A DNA stretch of 64,000 nt from Bradyrhizobium archetypum. GTDB lineage: Bacteria > Pseudomonadota > Alphaproteobacteria > Rhizobiales > Xanthobacteraceae. The stretch's first letter is position 1, and every line of letters begins with the position of its first letter. A model generated the notes under the pieces. It saw only the letters and a list, made by a program, of their open reading frames with translations. It did no database searches and was not told the DNA's origin. Of the stretch, positions 25,739-34,297 are shown piece by piece. The stretch lies in assembly GCF_013114835.1 (NCBI RefSeq), contig NZ_JAAVLW010000001.1, forward strand, positions 496,001 to 560,000, given 5' to 3'. A program made the translations under genes and the position numbers.

Positions 25739-25877
25739 GATATCACGAGTTTGTGATCAGCCTGAGGGGTGGGCGTTTTGCCCAACGAAACAGCAAAAGT
25801 TCCACTTTAGTATGGTGCCGTCCGGCCTACTTTGCATGGGGTTGTTTTACGAGTTTTTGTCCGGAGCCCTGGCGCCG

Positions 25878-26471
25878 TTAGTGCTGGACCGCCCCGGGCA
25901 GCCCATAGGCTTCCATCTGTGCCCGCACCTGCGCCACATTGTGCCCGAGCACGACAATGTCATGCTTCTTGCCGTCGACATCCCGGACATGGTCGCGCAG
26001 CAGGGCCTCGGCCCGGAAACCGAGGCTCTCGAAAAGGGCGATCGCCGCCTGCTGGTCGACCGTCATCTGCACCGACAGCTTTTCCAGGCCAGCGCCCAGC
26101 GCCAGTGCAAAGGTCTCCTGCGACAGCGCCCGGCCAACCCCCTGCCCGCGGACGTCGAGCGACACCACCATCCGGATCTCGCCGACATGGGGGGACCAGG
26201 AATGGGGATCGCGCACCAGCGTGCCGCAACCGACCACCGTCCCGTCCTTCACCGCCAGCAGGCTGACGATGGCACCGCGCTCGATCTCGTTGATCCAGGC
26301 CGACAGCACCTTTGGCTGGCTGATGTTGCGCGGCAGGAACAGCAAATCGTGGGTTGGGAGCTGTTGCGCAAATGCCAGCACGGCAGCCTCGTCGGCGCGC
26401 GCCATCAGGCGAAATTCGATGTCGCCGGCGTCGGTCTTGACGTGGCGCGGATAGGAACGTGTTTCGCTCAT
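25878..26471 (-). CDS. GNAT family N-acetyltransferase
   Basis: A 197-residue acetyltransferase. The acetyl-CoA loop is MVVSLDVRGQGVGRALSQE, followed by a beta-bulge region VQMTVDQQAAIALFESLGF, the usual GNAT order. Its start overlaps the phaC stop by 4 bases, so it is translated from the phaE-phaC message. The substrate is unknown; its fixed place behind a PHA synthase gene suggests a role tied to acetyl-CoA or to regulation of the granule proteins, but this is inference. Confidence 0.88.
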   Translation of the reverse strand: MSETRSYPRHVKTDAGDIEFRLMARADEAAVLAFAQQLPTHDLLFLPRNISQPKVLSAWINEIERGAIVSLLAVKDGTVVGCGTLVRDPHSWSPHVGEIRMVVSLDVRGQGVGRALSQETFALALGAGLEKLSVQMTVDQQAAIALFESLGFRAEALLRDHVRDVDGKKHDIVVLGHNVAQVRAQMEAYGLPGAVQH

Positions 26472-27550
26472 GTTGATCTCTTACCTAGCCAGGAATCCAG
26501 TTTCGGCCACAGCCGCTTGATGGCGTTGGCGCCGGCGACGAGGCTGACGTGACCGCCCTTCAGCATCACCTCTTCCTTATCGGTGGAGCCGACTTTCATG
26601 ATGAGGTGCTTGGCGGCGTCATAGGGCACGATGTGATCGTGCTCGGCGACCGCATGCAGGATCGGCACCTTGATGCTGGAAAGTTCAGCCGCGCGCCCGC
26701 CGACCGACATGGTGTCGTTGTAGAGCTTGTTGTCCCACATCAGGTCCTTGGTAATGGCGCGAAAGTACTCGCCGGCCAGCGGCAAGGTGTCCGTGCCCCA
26801 ACGATCCATCATCCGGTAAGCTTTGACGTATTCGTCATTCCAGATGTTTTCCCACAATTGCACCTGGCTGACGGTGCGCGACGCCGGCCGCAGCATTTCG
26901 AACGAAGACAGGATCATTTCGGGCGGGACGTTGCCGACGCTGTCGACGAGCCGGTCGACATCGAAGTAGCGCCGATCCGAAAAATTCTGGAACAGCTTCA
27001 TCTCGCGGAAATCGATCGGCGTGGTGAAGCAGATCAGGTTCTTCATCGGGCCGTCGTGGAAGATCGAGCCGTAGAGCAGCGACAGCACGCCGCCGAAGCA
27101 ATAGCCGATAATGCTGACGTCCTTCTCGCCGGAATCCTGTTGCACGCGGCGGACGCAATCCGGAATGAAGTCGAGGACGTAGTCCTCCATCCGCAAGGAT
27201 TTCTCTTCGGGCTTCGGCGCGGTCCAGTCCAGCATGTAGACGTCGTAGCCGCGCTTCAACAGAAACTCGATAAAACTCTGGCCCGGGACCATGTCGAGGA
27301 TGTAGCCGCGATTGGTGGTCGCCATCACGATCAGGATCGGCACGCGGTAGATTTCATCCGCGACCGGCCGGTAGTGATAGAGGTTCATGGTGCCGCGGAC
27401 GGCCAAAATGTCCTTCGGCGTCGAGCCGAGCGAGGGCCCCGAGGTGGAGAAATATTCGACACCCTTGATGCTGCGCTGGATCGCACGCTGCACCTCGGAC
27501 TGGACCCGCTCGGAGATCGAAGCGAAATCGAGGCCCGCGGCAGCATTCAT
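26468..27550 (-). CDS. phaC: Class III-type polyhydroxyalkanoate synthase PhaC
   Basis: A 360-residue PHA synthase, matching the short class III PhaC (about 355 residues) and not class I (about 590). The active-site elbow is GYCFGG with Cys151; the predicted triad partners are Asp305 (AEHDHIVP) and His334 (KGGHVSLVAG), at nearly the same spacing as Cys149/Asp302/His331 of the Allochromatium enzyme. It polymerises 3-hydroxyacyl-CoA. The ATG overlaps the stop of a PhaE-like gene (ATGA), as expected for a PhaC-PhaE pair. Confidence 0.94.
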   Translation of the reverse strand: MNAAAGLDFASISERVQSEVQRAIQRSIKGVEYFSTSGPSLGSTPKDILAVRGTMNLYHYRPVADEIYRVPILIVMATTNRGYILDMVPGQSFIEFLLKRGYDVYMLDWTAPKPEEKSLRMEDYVLDFIPDCVRRVQQDSGEKDVSIIGYCFGGVLSLLYGSIFHDGPMKNLICFTTPIDFREMKLFQNFSDRRYFDVDRLVDSVGNVPPEMILSSFEMLRPASRTVSQVQLWENIWNDEYVKAYRMMDRWGTDTLPLAGEYFRAITKDLMWDNKLYNDTMSVGGRAAELSSIKVPILHAVAEHDHIVPYDAAKHLIMKVGSTDKEEVMLKGGHVSLVAGANAIKRLWPKLDSWLGKRST

Positions 27551-27930
27551 TTCTGCTCTCCCTCCGAGGGCGGCCGCTTGGTGCGCGGCGGTCGCGGGGT
27601 CGCGCCATAACCGCCCTCCGGCGCCAGCGAATTGCGGTGCACCTGATGCAACAGCGCCTTGATTTCGTTGAGCTGGCTCTCGATCGACTGCAGCCGCTCG
27701 GCCATGCCGACGAGCTGCGCCCGGCTCGGCAGGTTCATCGCCAGCAGATATTTCTCCATCAGCTCGCCGAGCTGCTTCTGCGCGCCCGCGGTGGCGCCGC
27801 CGACCTGATTCATTGCCTTGGAAAATTCAGGCGAGGACATCGCCTGGTTGGCAAAGGCGTTGAATCCCTTTTCCATCTCCCCGATCATGGTCTGCCAGAT
27901 CACGGCAGGATCGTTGCCTTTGTCGGCCAT
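27547..27930 (-). CDS. Small PhaE-like subunit (127 residues)
   Basis: A short helical protein directly upstream of and overlapping phaC by 4 bases. It has WQTMIGEMEKGFNAF near the N-terminus and ends in a leucine-rich heptad segment (MAERLQSIESQLNEIKALLH), like the C-terminal region of PhaE that contacts PhaC. Classical class III PhaE has about 360 residues, so this is a reduced version. The ATG at 27930 follows GGGAGAGGG. An alternative reading is a PHA-granule regulator or a PhaC accessory of another kind; its location makes the PhaE role most likely. Confidence 0.78.
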   Translation of the reverse strand: MADKGNDPAVIWQTMIGEMEKGFNAFANQAMSSPEFSKAMNQVGGATAGAQKQLGELMEKYLLAMNLPSRAQLVGMAERLQSIESQLNEIKALLHQVHRNSLAPEGGYGATPRPPRTKRPPSEGEQK

Positions 27931-28096
27931 AGGCGCCCTCTCCCTCACGGTTACGAGCGCTTGCCGCGCTTCGCTTTGATTGCCCCCATACCACACCGTT
28001 GCGGCGGGCCGGTCAACCGCTGCCAACTCTTCTGCGGTGCGGGAAACCATGCCATAGTTACTCAAGCCTGGTATCACCGAAGGGAAGACACACGCG

Positions 28097-29011
28097 ATGC
28101 TCGCCCATCAGCTACCACAGATTGCTCGCGCCAACGGCATCGACATTTGCTACGAGATATTCGGCGACCCGGCCGCGGAACCGCTGCTGTTGATCATGGG
28201 GCTCGGCGCCCAGATGATCCATTGGGACGACGACTTCTGCCGCCAGCTCGCCGCGCGCGGCTTTCGCGTCATCCGCTTCGACAATCGCGACATCGGCAAA
28301 TCCTCTCATTTCTCCGGCGGCAAGCGCCTGACCGCGTTCGAGCTGCTGAAACAGCGGTTTCTGAAAATCCCGGTCGCGTCGACCTACAGGCTGATCGACA
28401 TGGCCAAGGACACTGTCGGCCTGATGGACGTGCTCGGCATCAAGTCGGCGCATCTGGTCGGCGCGTCGATGGGCGGCATGATCGCACAGGAAATCGCGCT
28501 CTCGTTCCCGCAGCGGGTGCGTTCGCTGACCTCGATCATGTCGACCACGGGAAACCCCAAAATACCGCCGCCGACGCGCGAGGCCGCCGCCGTGCTGATG
28601 GCGCCGCCGCCGCGGACCAAGGAAGAATATTTCGAGCGTTTCGCCAAGACCTGGAAAGTGCTGCGCGTCGGCTCGTTTCCGGAAGACGAGGCGCTCGATC
28701 CCGCCCGCGCTGCGCGCACCTATGAGCGCGGCCTCAATCCGGCCGGCGTTGCCCGGCAGTTGCGCGCGGTGCTGGCCTCGGGAAGCCGCAAGGAACGGTT
28801 GCGTCATGTGAGAATTCCGACGCTCGTTATTCACGGTACCGTCGATCCGCTGGTCCACCCCGACGGCGGCAAGGACACTGCAGCCTCGATATCAGGCGCA
28901 AAGCTCCTGATGATCGAAGGCATGGGCCACGCGCTGCCGATCCCGATGTGGCCGCAGATCATCGACGCGATCGACAAGCACGCGCATGGCGCGGCGGCGA
29001 AGGCGGCGTGA
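28097..29011 (+). CDS. Alpha/beta hydrolase (methylesterase-like)
   Basis: A 304-residue hydrolase with nucleophile elbow VGASMGGMIAQ, the DNRD turn typical of RdmC-like esterases (FDNRDIGKS) and catalytic Asp and His in HGTVDPLVHP and EGMGHALP. GAAGGGAAGA lies before the ATG. It is divergent from the phaE-phaC operon and convergent with the spermidine-synthase-like gene. Hydrolysis of a small ester is likely; PHB depolymerisation is possible by location only, as the usual lipase box of depolymerases is not obvious. Confidence 0.83.
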   Translation: MLAHQLPQIARANGIDICYEIFGDPAAEPLLLIMGLGAQMIHWDDDFCRQLAARGFRVIRFDNRDIGKSSHFSGGKRLTAFELLKQRFLKIPVASTYRLIDMAKDTVGLMDVLGIKSAHLVGASMGGMIAQEIALSFPQRVRSLTSIMSTTGNPKIPPPTREAAAVLMAPPPRTKEEYFERFAKTWKVLRVGSFPEDEALDPARAARTYERGLNPAGVARQLRAVLASGSRKERLRHVRIPTLVIHGTVDPLVHPDGGKDTAASISGAKLLMIEGMGHALPIPMWPQIIDAIDKHAHGAAAKAA

Positions 29012-29067
29012 TCCTTCCCTCGCTCCTGCGTTCGCAGGGACGACAGCGGAGATGGTCATCGAACGCG

Positions 29068-29742
29068 TTAGGCCTTCGTCGCGATCCAGATCAGATGCCG
29101 TACGCCACGGCCGCTACCGGTAGCGCGGACATTGACCTCGTTGACATCGAAGCCCGCGGCGCGAAGGCGCCTTGTGAAGGGCGCGTTTGGTCCCGAAGAC
29201 CAAACTGCCAGCACGCCGCCCGGCCGTAACGCCGCGTGCGCCGCTTTCAATCCGGTCGCGTTGTAGAGCGCATCATTGGCCTTGCGGGTCAACCCTTCCG
29301 GCCCGTTATCGACATCAAGGAGAATGGCGTCGAACGCCCCGCGGCGCGACCGGATCATCGCCGTGATATCGCCTTCCCTGATGGTCACGCGCGGATCATT
29401 CAGGCTGTCGCCAAAAATTTCCGCCATCGGGCCGCGCGCCCAGGCAACGACGGCCGGAACCAGCTCCGCCACCACGATTCTTGCCTTGCTGCCGAGGACT
29501 GCTAGGGCGGCGCGCAATGTAAAGCCCATGCCAAGGCCGCCAATAAGCATTTGCGGGCTTGCGACCTTCTCGATTCTTTTCGCCGCAAGGGTTGCCAGTG
29601 CCTCCTCGGAGCCCGAGAGGCGGCTGTTCATCAGCTCGTTGCTGCCGAGCTTGATCGAGAACTCGGTGCCGCGGCGCATCAGGCGGAGTTCTTCGTCCGA
29701 GCCGGGAATGCGGGCGGCGTCGATTTTTTCCCAGCGAATCAT
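29068..29742 (-). CDS. Spermidine synthase-like methyltransferase-fold protein
   Basis: A 224-residue protein with a Rossmann-type nucleotide loop MLIGGLGMGFTLRAAL, an acidic strand end VVAELVPAVVAWA and LLDVDNGPEG in the active-site strand. This resembles the spermidine synthase/SAM-dependent fold, but lacks a clear N-terminal polyamine domain. It is a single gene with its own start at 29742. The substrate and reaction are unknown. Confidence 0.78.
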   Translation of the reverse strand: MIRWEKIDAARIPGSDEELRLMRRGTEFSIKLGSNELMNSRLSGSEEALATLAAKRIEKVASPQMLIGGLGMGFTLRAALAVLGSKARIVVAELVPAVVAWARGPMAEIFGDSLNDPRVTIREGDITAMIRSRRGAFDAILLDVDNGPEGLTRKANDALYNATGLKAAHAALRPGGVLAVWSSGPNAPFTRRLRAAGFDVNEVNVRATGSGRGVRHLIWIATKA

Positions 29743-29803
29743 GCTCGGCTTTTAGCATGATCGGCTCACGATTGATTATCGTCGCGAACAGAGCACAACT
29801 GTC

Positions 29804-29920
29804 ATCGTCCGGCTTGACCGGACGATCCAGTATTCCAGAGACCGGGATTGCTTCGCGCCGTTTCACGACCGCCAGGGCGTACTGGGTCCCCCGCTTTCGC
29901 GGAGGACGAAAACAGCGCGA
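29804..29920. repeat. Intergenic repeat element with hairpin, upstream of the spermidine-synthase-like gene
   Basis: It opens with a perfect 9-bp stem ATCGTCCGG-CTTGA-CCGGACGAT (29804-29826) and ends with CCCCCGCTTTCGCGGAGG near 29899-29916. The layout resembles intergenic repeats of Bradyrhizobium genomes; that comparison is from memory. It fills the space between the P450 stop and the next gene. Confidence 0.6.
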
Positions 29921-29923
29921 GTC

Positions 29924-32900
29924 TTACCCGCCCGCCCACACATCCAGCACGTAGCGATTCCTGGTGCCGAGATCGTCGATCCAGCGCAGTCCGGCATCGG
30001 CGTCGGCGCCGGATTTTTCGCGATAGATTGCAACCAGCGCCGCCTTGACGTCCGGCTCCATCTTGCCGCCGTCACCGCAGACATAGACGATCGCGCCCTG
30101 CTCGATCAGGCTCCAGACGCGATCCTTCTGCGCCGTCACCTGATGCTGCACATAGGTCTTCGGTCCGTCGGCGCGCGAGAACGCGGTGTGCAGCTCGGCG
30201 ATGCCGTCGGCCGCAAAGGTCTTCATTTCGTCGGCGTAGAGGAAATCCTGTTCGGGATGGCGGCAGCCGAAGAACAGCATCGCGGGGCCAAGTTTCGCTC
30301 CTTGCGCCTTGCGGTGCGCGCGCTCCTGCAGAAAACCGCGGAACGGCGCAAGCCCGGTGCCGGGGCCAATCATGATCACGGGCACAGAGGGATCATCAGG
30401 CAGGCGGAAGCCGGCCTTGGTCTCGCGCACGGTCGCATGCACGCTGTCGCCGACGCGGCGGCCGGCGAGATAGTTCGAACAGACGCCCCTGTAGACGCCG
30501 CGGCCGGAGCTTGCGGGCGCCTCGACTACGCCGACAGTGATGCTGCAACGCGCCGGATCGAGCGAAGGCGACGACGAGATCGAATAGTAGCGTGGCGCCA
30601 GCAGCGACAGCATTTCGAGATAGGCGTGGAACGGCAACTCGCAGGCCGGATACTCCTCCAAAAGGTCGAATACCGATTTGCGCTTGGCGAGAACGTCCGA
30701 ACGATAAAGCTCCGTGGACGCGGCATCGTCGCCGACATAGGCGAGCAGCTTCGGCTTGGTGACGGGGCAGCGGGTGTGCTCCGACATGATCTGGATCTGC
30801 TTGCGGGTCGCGATCTGTTGCAGTTCGACGAATTCGGTCAAGAGACGTCCGACCGAGACGGCGTCACCGACCGGCAGTTGCGCGCGCCGGCCCTCCGCGA
30901 CCTGCAGCCGGATCTGATCGGCCGTCAGGAAGCCGAATCGGCGCGCGACGGAATCGACCAGCGCCGGATCGTTGCGCGGCACGACGCTGAGATGGTCGCC
31001 GACGCGGAAGGTGATGCCGGGCGGCAGTTGCACTTCAACATGGCGGGTCGAGCGATCGGACGGATTGGCACCGGCCTTGTTCTGCAGTTCGGAATTGACC
31101 AGCACCTTCATCGGCGCGACGCCGCCCTGCGCCACGATGGCGTGAACGGTCGATGGCGCTACCGGCTCGATCGAGTAAAGCGGCGCGTCGTCGGCGCTGC
31201 GGGCGAAACCGGAATCGACACCCAGTTCCTTCATCGCGGCCGGCGCGGCGGCCGCGAACCATCTTTCGAACTGGCCGTCGAGGTCGCTGCGGGCATCGCC
31301 CTCGCCGCGCCCATAGAGACTGCGCGCACCATGCGCGGTCAACTGTTCGTCGATCATGCGCGGCACCGATTGATATGTCGCGGCCCAGTCACTGTTACCG
31401 CAACCGAACACGGCGTAGCGCACCTTGGCGAACGCATCTTTCGGCAGGCCGCTGTCCAGCCATTTGACGAACTGCGTGGCGTTGTCGGGAGGCGCGCCAT
31501 TGTAGGAGGCGCAGAAGATCAAGAGCGCGCCCTGCTCCGGCAGCTTGCCGACATAGTCGTCGAGCGCGCCAAGCCTGGTCTCGAAGCCGTTGACCTCGGC
31601 GAGGTCGGCGACCCGCGTCGCCAGCTCCTCGGCGGTGCCGAGGTTAGAGCCATAGAGCACCAAAAGCGGCGTGTTGTGGCCCGGACGGGTGCGCGCCTGC
31701 GGCGCTGCCGCGTTGGAGGCGGCTGCGGCCACCGCCGCGCGTCCAGTAAAGGCGCCACGGTCCTTGTCGGGGCGCGGCCGCACCTTGATCTTGAAGCCGT
31801 CCGGCTTCACGGTGAGCGTTTCCTTCAGGTGCATCTGGTAACGATGCACGTCGACCAGCCTGAAGCGCTGCAGGATCATGCCGATCGCCAGCGCCGCCTC
31901 ATGCATTGCAAAGCCGCGGCCGATGCAGGCGCGCTGGCCATTGCCGAACGGCTTCCAGGCATTGATCGGACGCTTGGCCTCCGCCTCGCGGCTGAAATTC
32001 TCGGGATCAAACACGTCCGGGTTCGGACCCCAGACGCTGGGATCGCGGTGCAGCGCCATCACCAGAACCGTGATGAAGGTGTTCTTCTTCAGCTTGTACT
32101 TGCCACGGCCGATGGTCTCGTCCTGCAGCGGCGTGATGCCGTAGGCCGGCGCCGGCGGCCACATCCGCAGCGCTTCCTTCAAAACTTGCGTGATATAGGT
32201 GAGCTGCGTGACCTGCTGATAGGTCGGCTTGGCATTGACATCGGGCCCGAGCACCCGGTCGACTTCCTCGTAGGCCTTCTTCAGCACCTCGGGATGCTTG
32301 AGCAGCGCGTAGATCGTGCACGACAACAGCCCGCTGGTGGTCTCGTGGCCCGCGATCAGGAAGGTGTTGATCTGGTAGCGGATGTTGATGTCGTCGAGCT
32401 GCTCGCCGGTCGTGCGATCGACGCCGGTCATCATGGCGCCCAACATGTCCTTCTTGCCCTCGGCAGCTTCCGCATTGCCGCGGCGCTCGGCGATGATCTC
32501 GTCGACCATCTTGTTCATGAAGAGGACGTCCTGGGCGAGCGTCTTGCGCCGCTTCTGCATCCACAGATTCTCCAGCGGCAGGCCGCGGGTCATCATGATG
32601 GTCTCGAGCGAGCGCACCAGCGCTTCCACGAACGGGTGATAGTCGCGGCGGTAGAACGAGTTGAAGCGATAGTCGAAGCCGCACAATCCGATGGTGTCGA
32701 GCGTCAGTGCCGTCATATCCTGCACGACGTCGATTTCGTCGTCGGGGTTGAGCCGCTCCCATTTCTTGACGAGCTGCTCGGCGATGTCGACCATGCTCGG
32801 ATGATAGGATTGCATCGCGCGGTTGCCGAACGGCTGCAGCAGGATATTGTGGGCCTTGCTCCAGTTCGGTTCGGTAGTATCGGCCGTGAACAGCCCGTCG

Positions 32901-33163
32901 CCGCCGACGGCGCGGACGCGGCGCAGCGAGCCGCGCACGGTTTTATCGAAACGCTTCTCGTCGGAGAGTTCGTCGATCAGGTCATGGCCGGACACGATGA
33001 CGATCGGCGCGCCCATCATGTCGAGCCAGAAGATCGGCCCGAGCTCCTTGGAGAGCTTGACCAGATGCTGCACCGGCGCGTTGGGGTCCAGCGACAGCAT
33101 GTTGCCGACGACGGGCTTTTTCGGCGGATGCGGGATCGGAGCGAGTTTATTGCTGGACGCCAT
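29924..33163 (-). CDS. Self-sufficient cytochrome P450/NADPH-P450 reductase fusion (CYP102-type)
   Basis: A 1079-residue fusion like P450 BM3. The haem domain (1 to about 465) has the oxygen-binding helix AGHETTSG at 271-278, ExxR at 330-333 and the haem loop FGNGQRACIG with Cys413. A linker rich in Ala and Pro follows, then a flavodoxin domain from about 499 (LLVLYGSNLGTAEELA), an FAD-binding domain (YYSISSSP) and an NADPH domain (MIGPGTGLAPFRGFLQE), ending with the usual aromatic-containing tail VLDVWAGG. The active-site Phe of BM3 (Phe87) corresponds to Phe92, but the carboxylate anchors Arg47 and Tyr51 align with Ala52 and Ile56. Hydroxylation of fatty acids or other long-chain substrates is likely. 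It lies in a minus-strand group with an epoxide hydrolase and an acyltransferase. Confidence 0.95.
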   Translation of the reverse strand: MASSNKLAPIPHPPKKPVVGNMLSLDPNAPVQHLVKLSKELGPIFWLDMMGAPIVIVSGHDLIDELSDEKRFDKTVRGSLRRVRAVGGDGLFTADTTEPNWSKAHNILLQPFGNRAMQSYHPSMVDIAEQLVKKWERLNPDDEIDVVQDMTALTLDTIGLCGFDYRFNSFYRRDYHPFVEALVRSLETIMMTRGLPLENLWMQKRRKTLAQDVLFMNKMVDEIIAERRGNAEAAEGKKDMLGAMMTGVDRTTGEQLDDINIRYQINTFLIAGHETTSGLLSCTIYALLKHPEVLKKAYEEVDRVLGPDVNAKPTYQQVTQLTYITQVLKEALRMWPPAPAYGITPLQDETIGRGKYKLKKNTFITVLVMALHRDPSVWGPNPDVFDPENFSREAEAKRPINAWKPFGNGQRACIGRGFAMHEAALAIGMILQRFRLVDVHRYQMHLKETLTVKPDGFKIKVRPRPDKDRGAFTGRAAVAAAASNAAAPQARTRPGHNTPLLVLYGSNLGTAEELATRVADLAEVNGFETRLGALDDYVGKLPEQGALLIFCASYNGAPPDNATQFVKWLDSGLPKDAFAKVRYAVFGCGNSDWAATYQSVPRMIDEQLTAHGARSLYGRGEGDARSDLDGQFERWFAAAAPAAMKELGVDSGFARSADDAPLYSIEPVAPSTVHAIVAQGGVAPMKVLVNSELQNKAGANPSDRSTRHVEVQLPPGITFRVGDHLSVVPRNDPALVDSVARRFGFLTADQIRLQVAEGRRAQLPVGDAVSVGRLLTEFVELQQIATRKQIQIMSEHTRCPVTKPKLLAYVGDDAASTELYRSDVLAKRKSVFDLLEEYPACELPFHAYLEMLSLLAPRYYSISSSPSLDPARCSITVGVVEAPASSGRGVYRGVCSNYLAGRRVGDSVHATVRETKAGFRLPDDPSVPVIMIGPGTGLAPFRGFLQERAHRKAQGAKLGPAMLFFGCRHPEQDFLYADEMKTFAADGIAELHTAFSRADGPKTYVQHQVTAQKDRVWSLIEQGAIVYVCGDGGKMEPDVKAALVAIYREKSGADADAGLRWIDDLGTRNRYVLDVWAGG

Positions 33164-33193
33164 TGTCGAAGTGTCTCCCTGCCTGCCTCAACT

Positions 33194-33276
33194 GTCATTG
33201 CGAGCGAAGCGAAGCAATCCATCGCTCGGAAAAACGAAAGAATGGATTGCTTCGTCGCTGCGCTCCTCGCAATGAC
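33194..33276. repeat. Dyad repeat, family A copy 5
   Basis: Begins GTCATTGCGAGCGAAGCGAA and ends GCTCCTCGCAATGAC with the variable centre CGCTCGGAAAAACG. It separates the P450 fusion gene from the epoxide hydrolase gene. Confidence 0.88.
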
Positions 33277-33292
33277 GGCTGGTTATGCGGAC

Positions 33293-34288
33293 CTACCCAA
33301 ATCTTTTTCTACGCCACTCGATCAGCTTGCTACTGACTTCGTCCGGCTTTTCCTGCTGCGTCCAATGGCCGCTGTCACGCACGAGATACTTCTCGAGGTC
33401 CGGCACCAGCTTCTCCATGCCGGCAGTGGCCGACGGCGGCAGCACCGCATCGTTCTCGGCCATGATCATCAGCGACGGCACCCGAACGGTATGATCGAGT
33501 CCTTCCGAGCGCTGCCAGTTGCGGGAAAAATTGCGGTACCAATTGATACCGCCGGTGAAGCCGGTCTTGGTGAAGGTATCAACAAATACCTGCTTTTCCT
33601 CCGGCGACAGGATCGGCGTGCGCGGATCGTGCTTGGCATCGTAGTTCGCGATCATCTGCGGAAACGCCAGATTGAGTCGCGCCGACGCGCCGACACCGGC
33701 AATCGGCTGCTCCTCCGGCGTACCGGCAGGCCGCGCCACCGGCTTGCGCATGAACGCGTCAAACGTCTGCTCGACCCGGCTTCCGAAAATCCTGTCAGGC
33801 TCGCGGCCGGGGTCCTGGAATTGCACAATGTACATGTTGTCGCCGAAGCGCTGCCGAAACAGCTCGATCGGGTCGGCCGGCGCGCGATCCCAATGCGGCG
33901 TGTTGACGCCGACGACTCCGGCGACGCGATCGAGATGGCGCAGCGGCATCTGCCAGACGACGAAGCCGCCCCAGTCGTGGCCAACGAAGATCGCCTTGTC
34001 GATCTTGAGGTGATCGAGCAGACCGACGAGGTCGCCGGTCAAATGCTCCATGTCATAGTCCTCGACCGCCTCGGGCCGGTCGGTCGCGCCGTAGCCGCGC
34101 TGATCCGGCGCAATCACCCGGATGCCGGCCTCGCTCAGCGCCTTGATCTGGTGACGCCAGGAAAACGCAAGCTCGGGCCAGCCGTGGCAGAGAATGACCG
34201 GCGGCTTATCGGATTTGGGCCCCGCCTCGTAATAGCCCATGCGAATACCGTTCACCTCGGCGAATTGCAGCGGCGGCATCTCAATCAT
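33293..34288 (-). CDS. Epoxide hydrolase (alpha/beta hydrolase fold)
   Basis: A 331-residue soluble epoxide hydrolase type enzyme. It has the HGxP oxyanion motif (CHGWPELAFSW), an aspartate nucleophile at residue 105 in GHDWGG instead of serine, the turn DQRGYGATDRP and the catalytic His308 in SGHWTQQEKP. It would open epoxides to diols. It lies 130 bases upstream (in transcript order) of the self-sufficient P450, which could make fatty epoxides, and 9 bases downstream of the WS/DGAT gene. Confidence 0.93.
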   Translation of the reverse strand: MIEMPPLQFAEVNGIRMGYYEAGPKSDKPPVILCHGWPELAFSWRHQIKALSEAGIRVIAPDQRGYGATDRPEAVEDYDMEHLTGDLVGLLDHLKIDKAIFVGHDWGGFVVWQMPLRHLDRVAGVVGVNTPHWDRAPADPIELFRQRFGDNMYIVQFQDPGREPDRIFGSRVEQTFDAFMRKPVARPAGTPEEQPIAGVGASARLNLAFPQMIANYDAKHDPRTPILSPEEKQVFVDTFTKTGFTGGINWYRNFSRNWQRSEGLDHTVRVPSLMIMAENDAVLPPSATAGMEKLVPDLEKYLVRDSGHWTQQEKPDEVSSKLIEWRRKRFG

Positions 34289-34297
34289 GGCAGGCCC

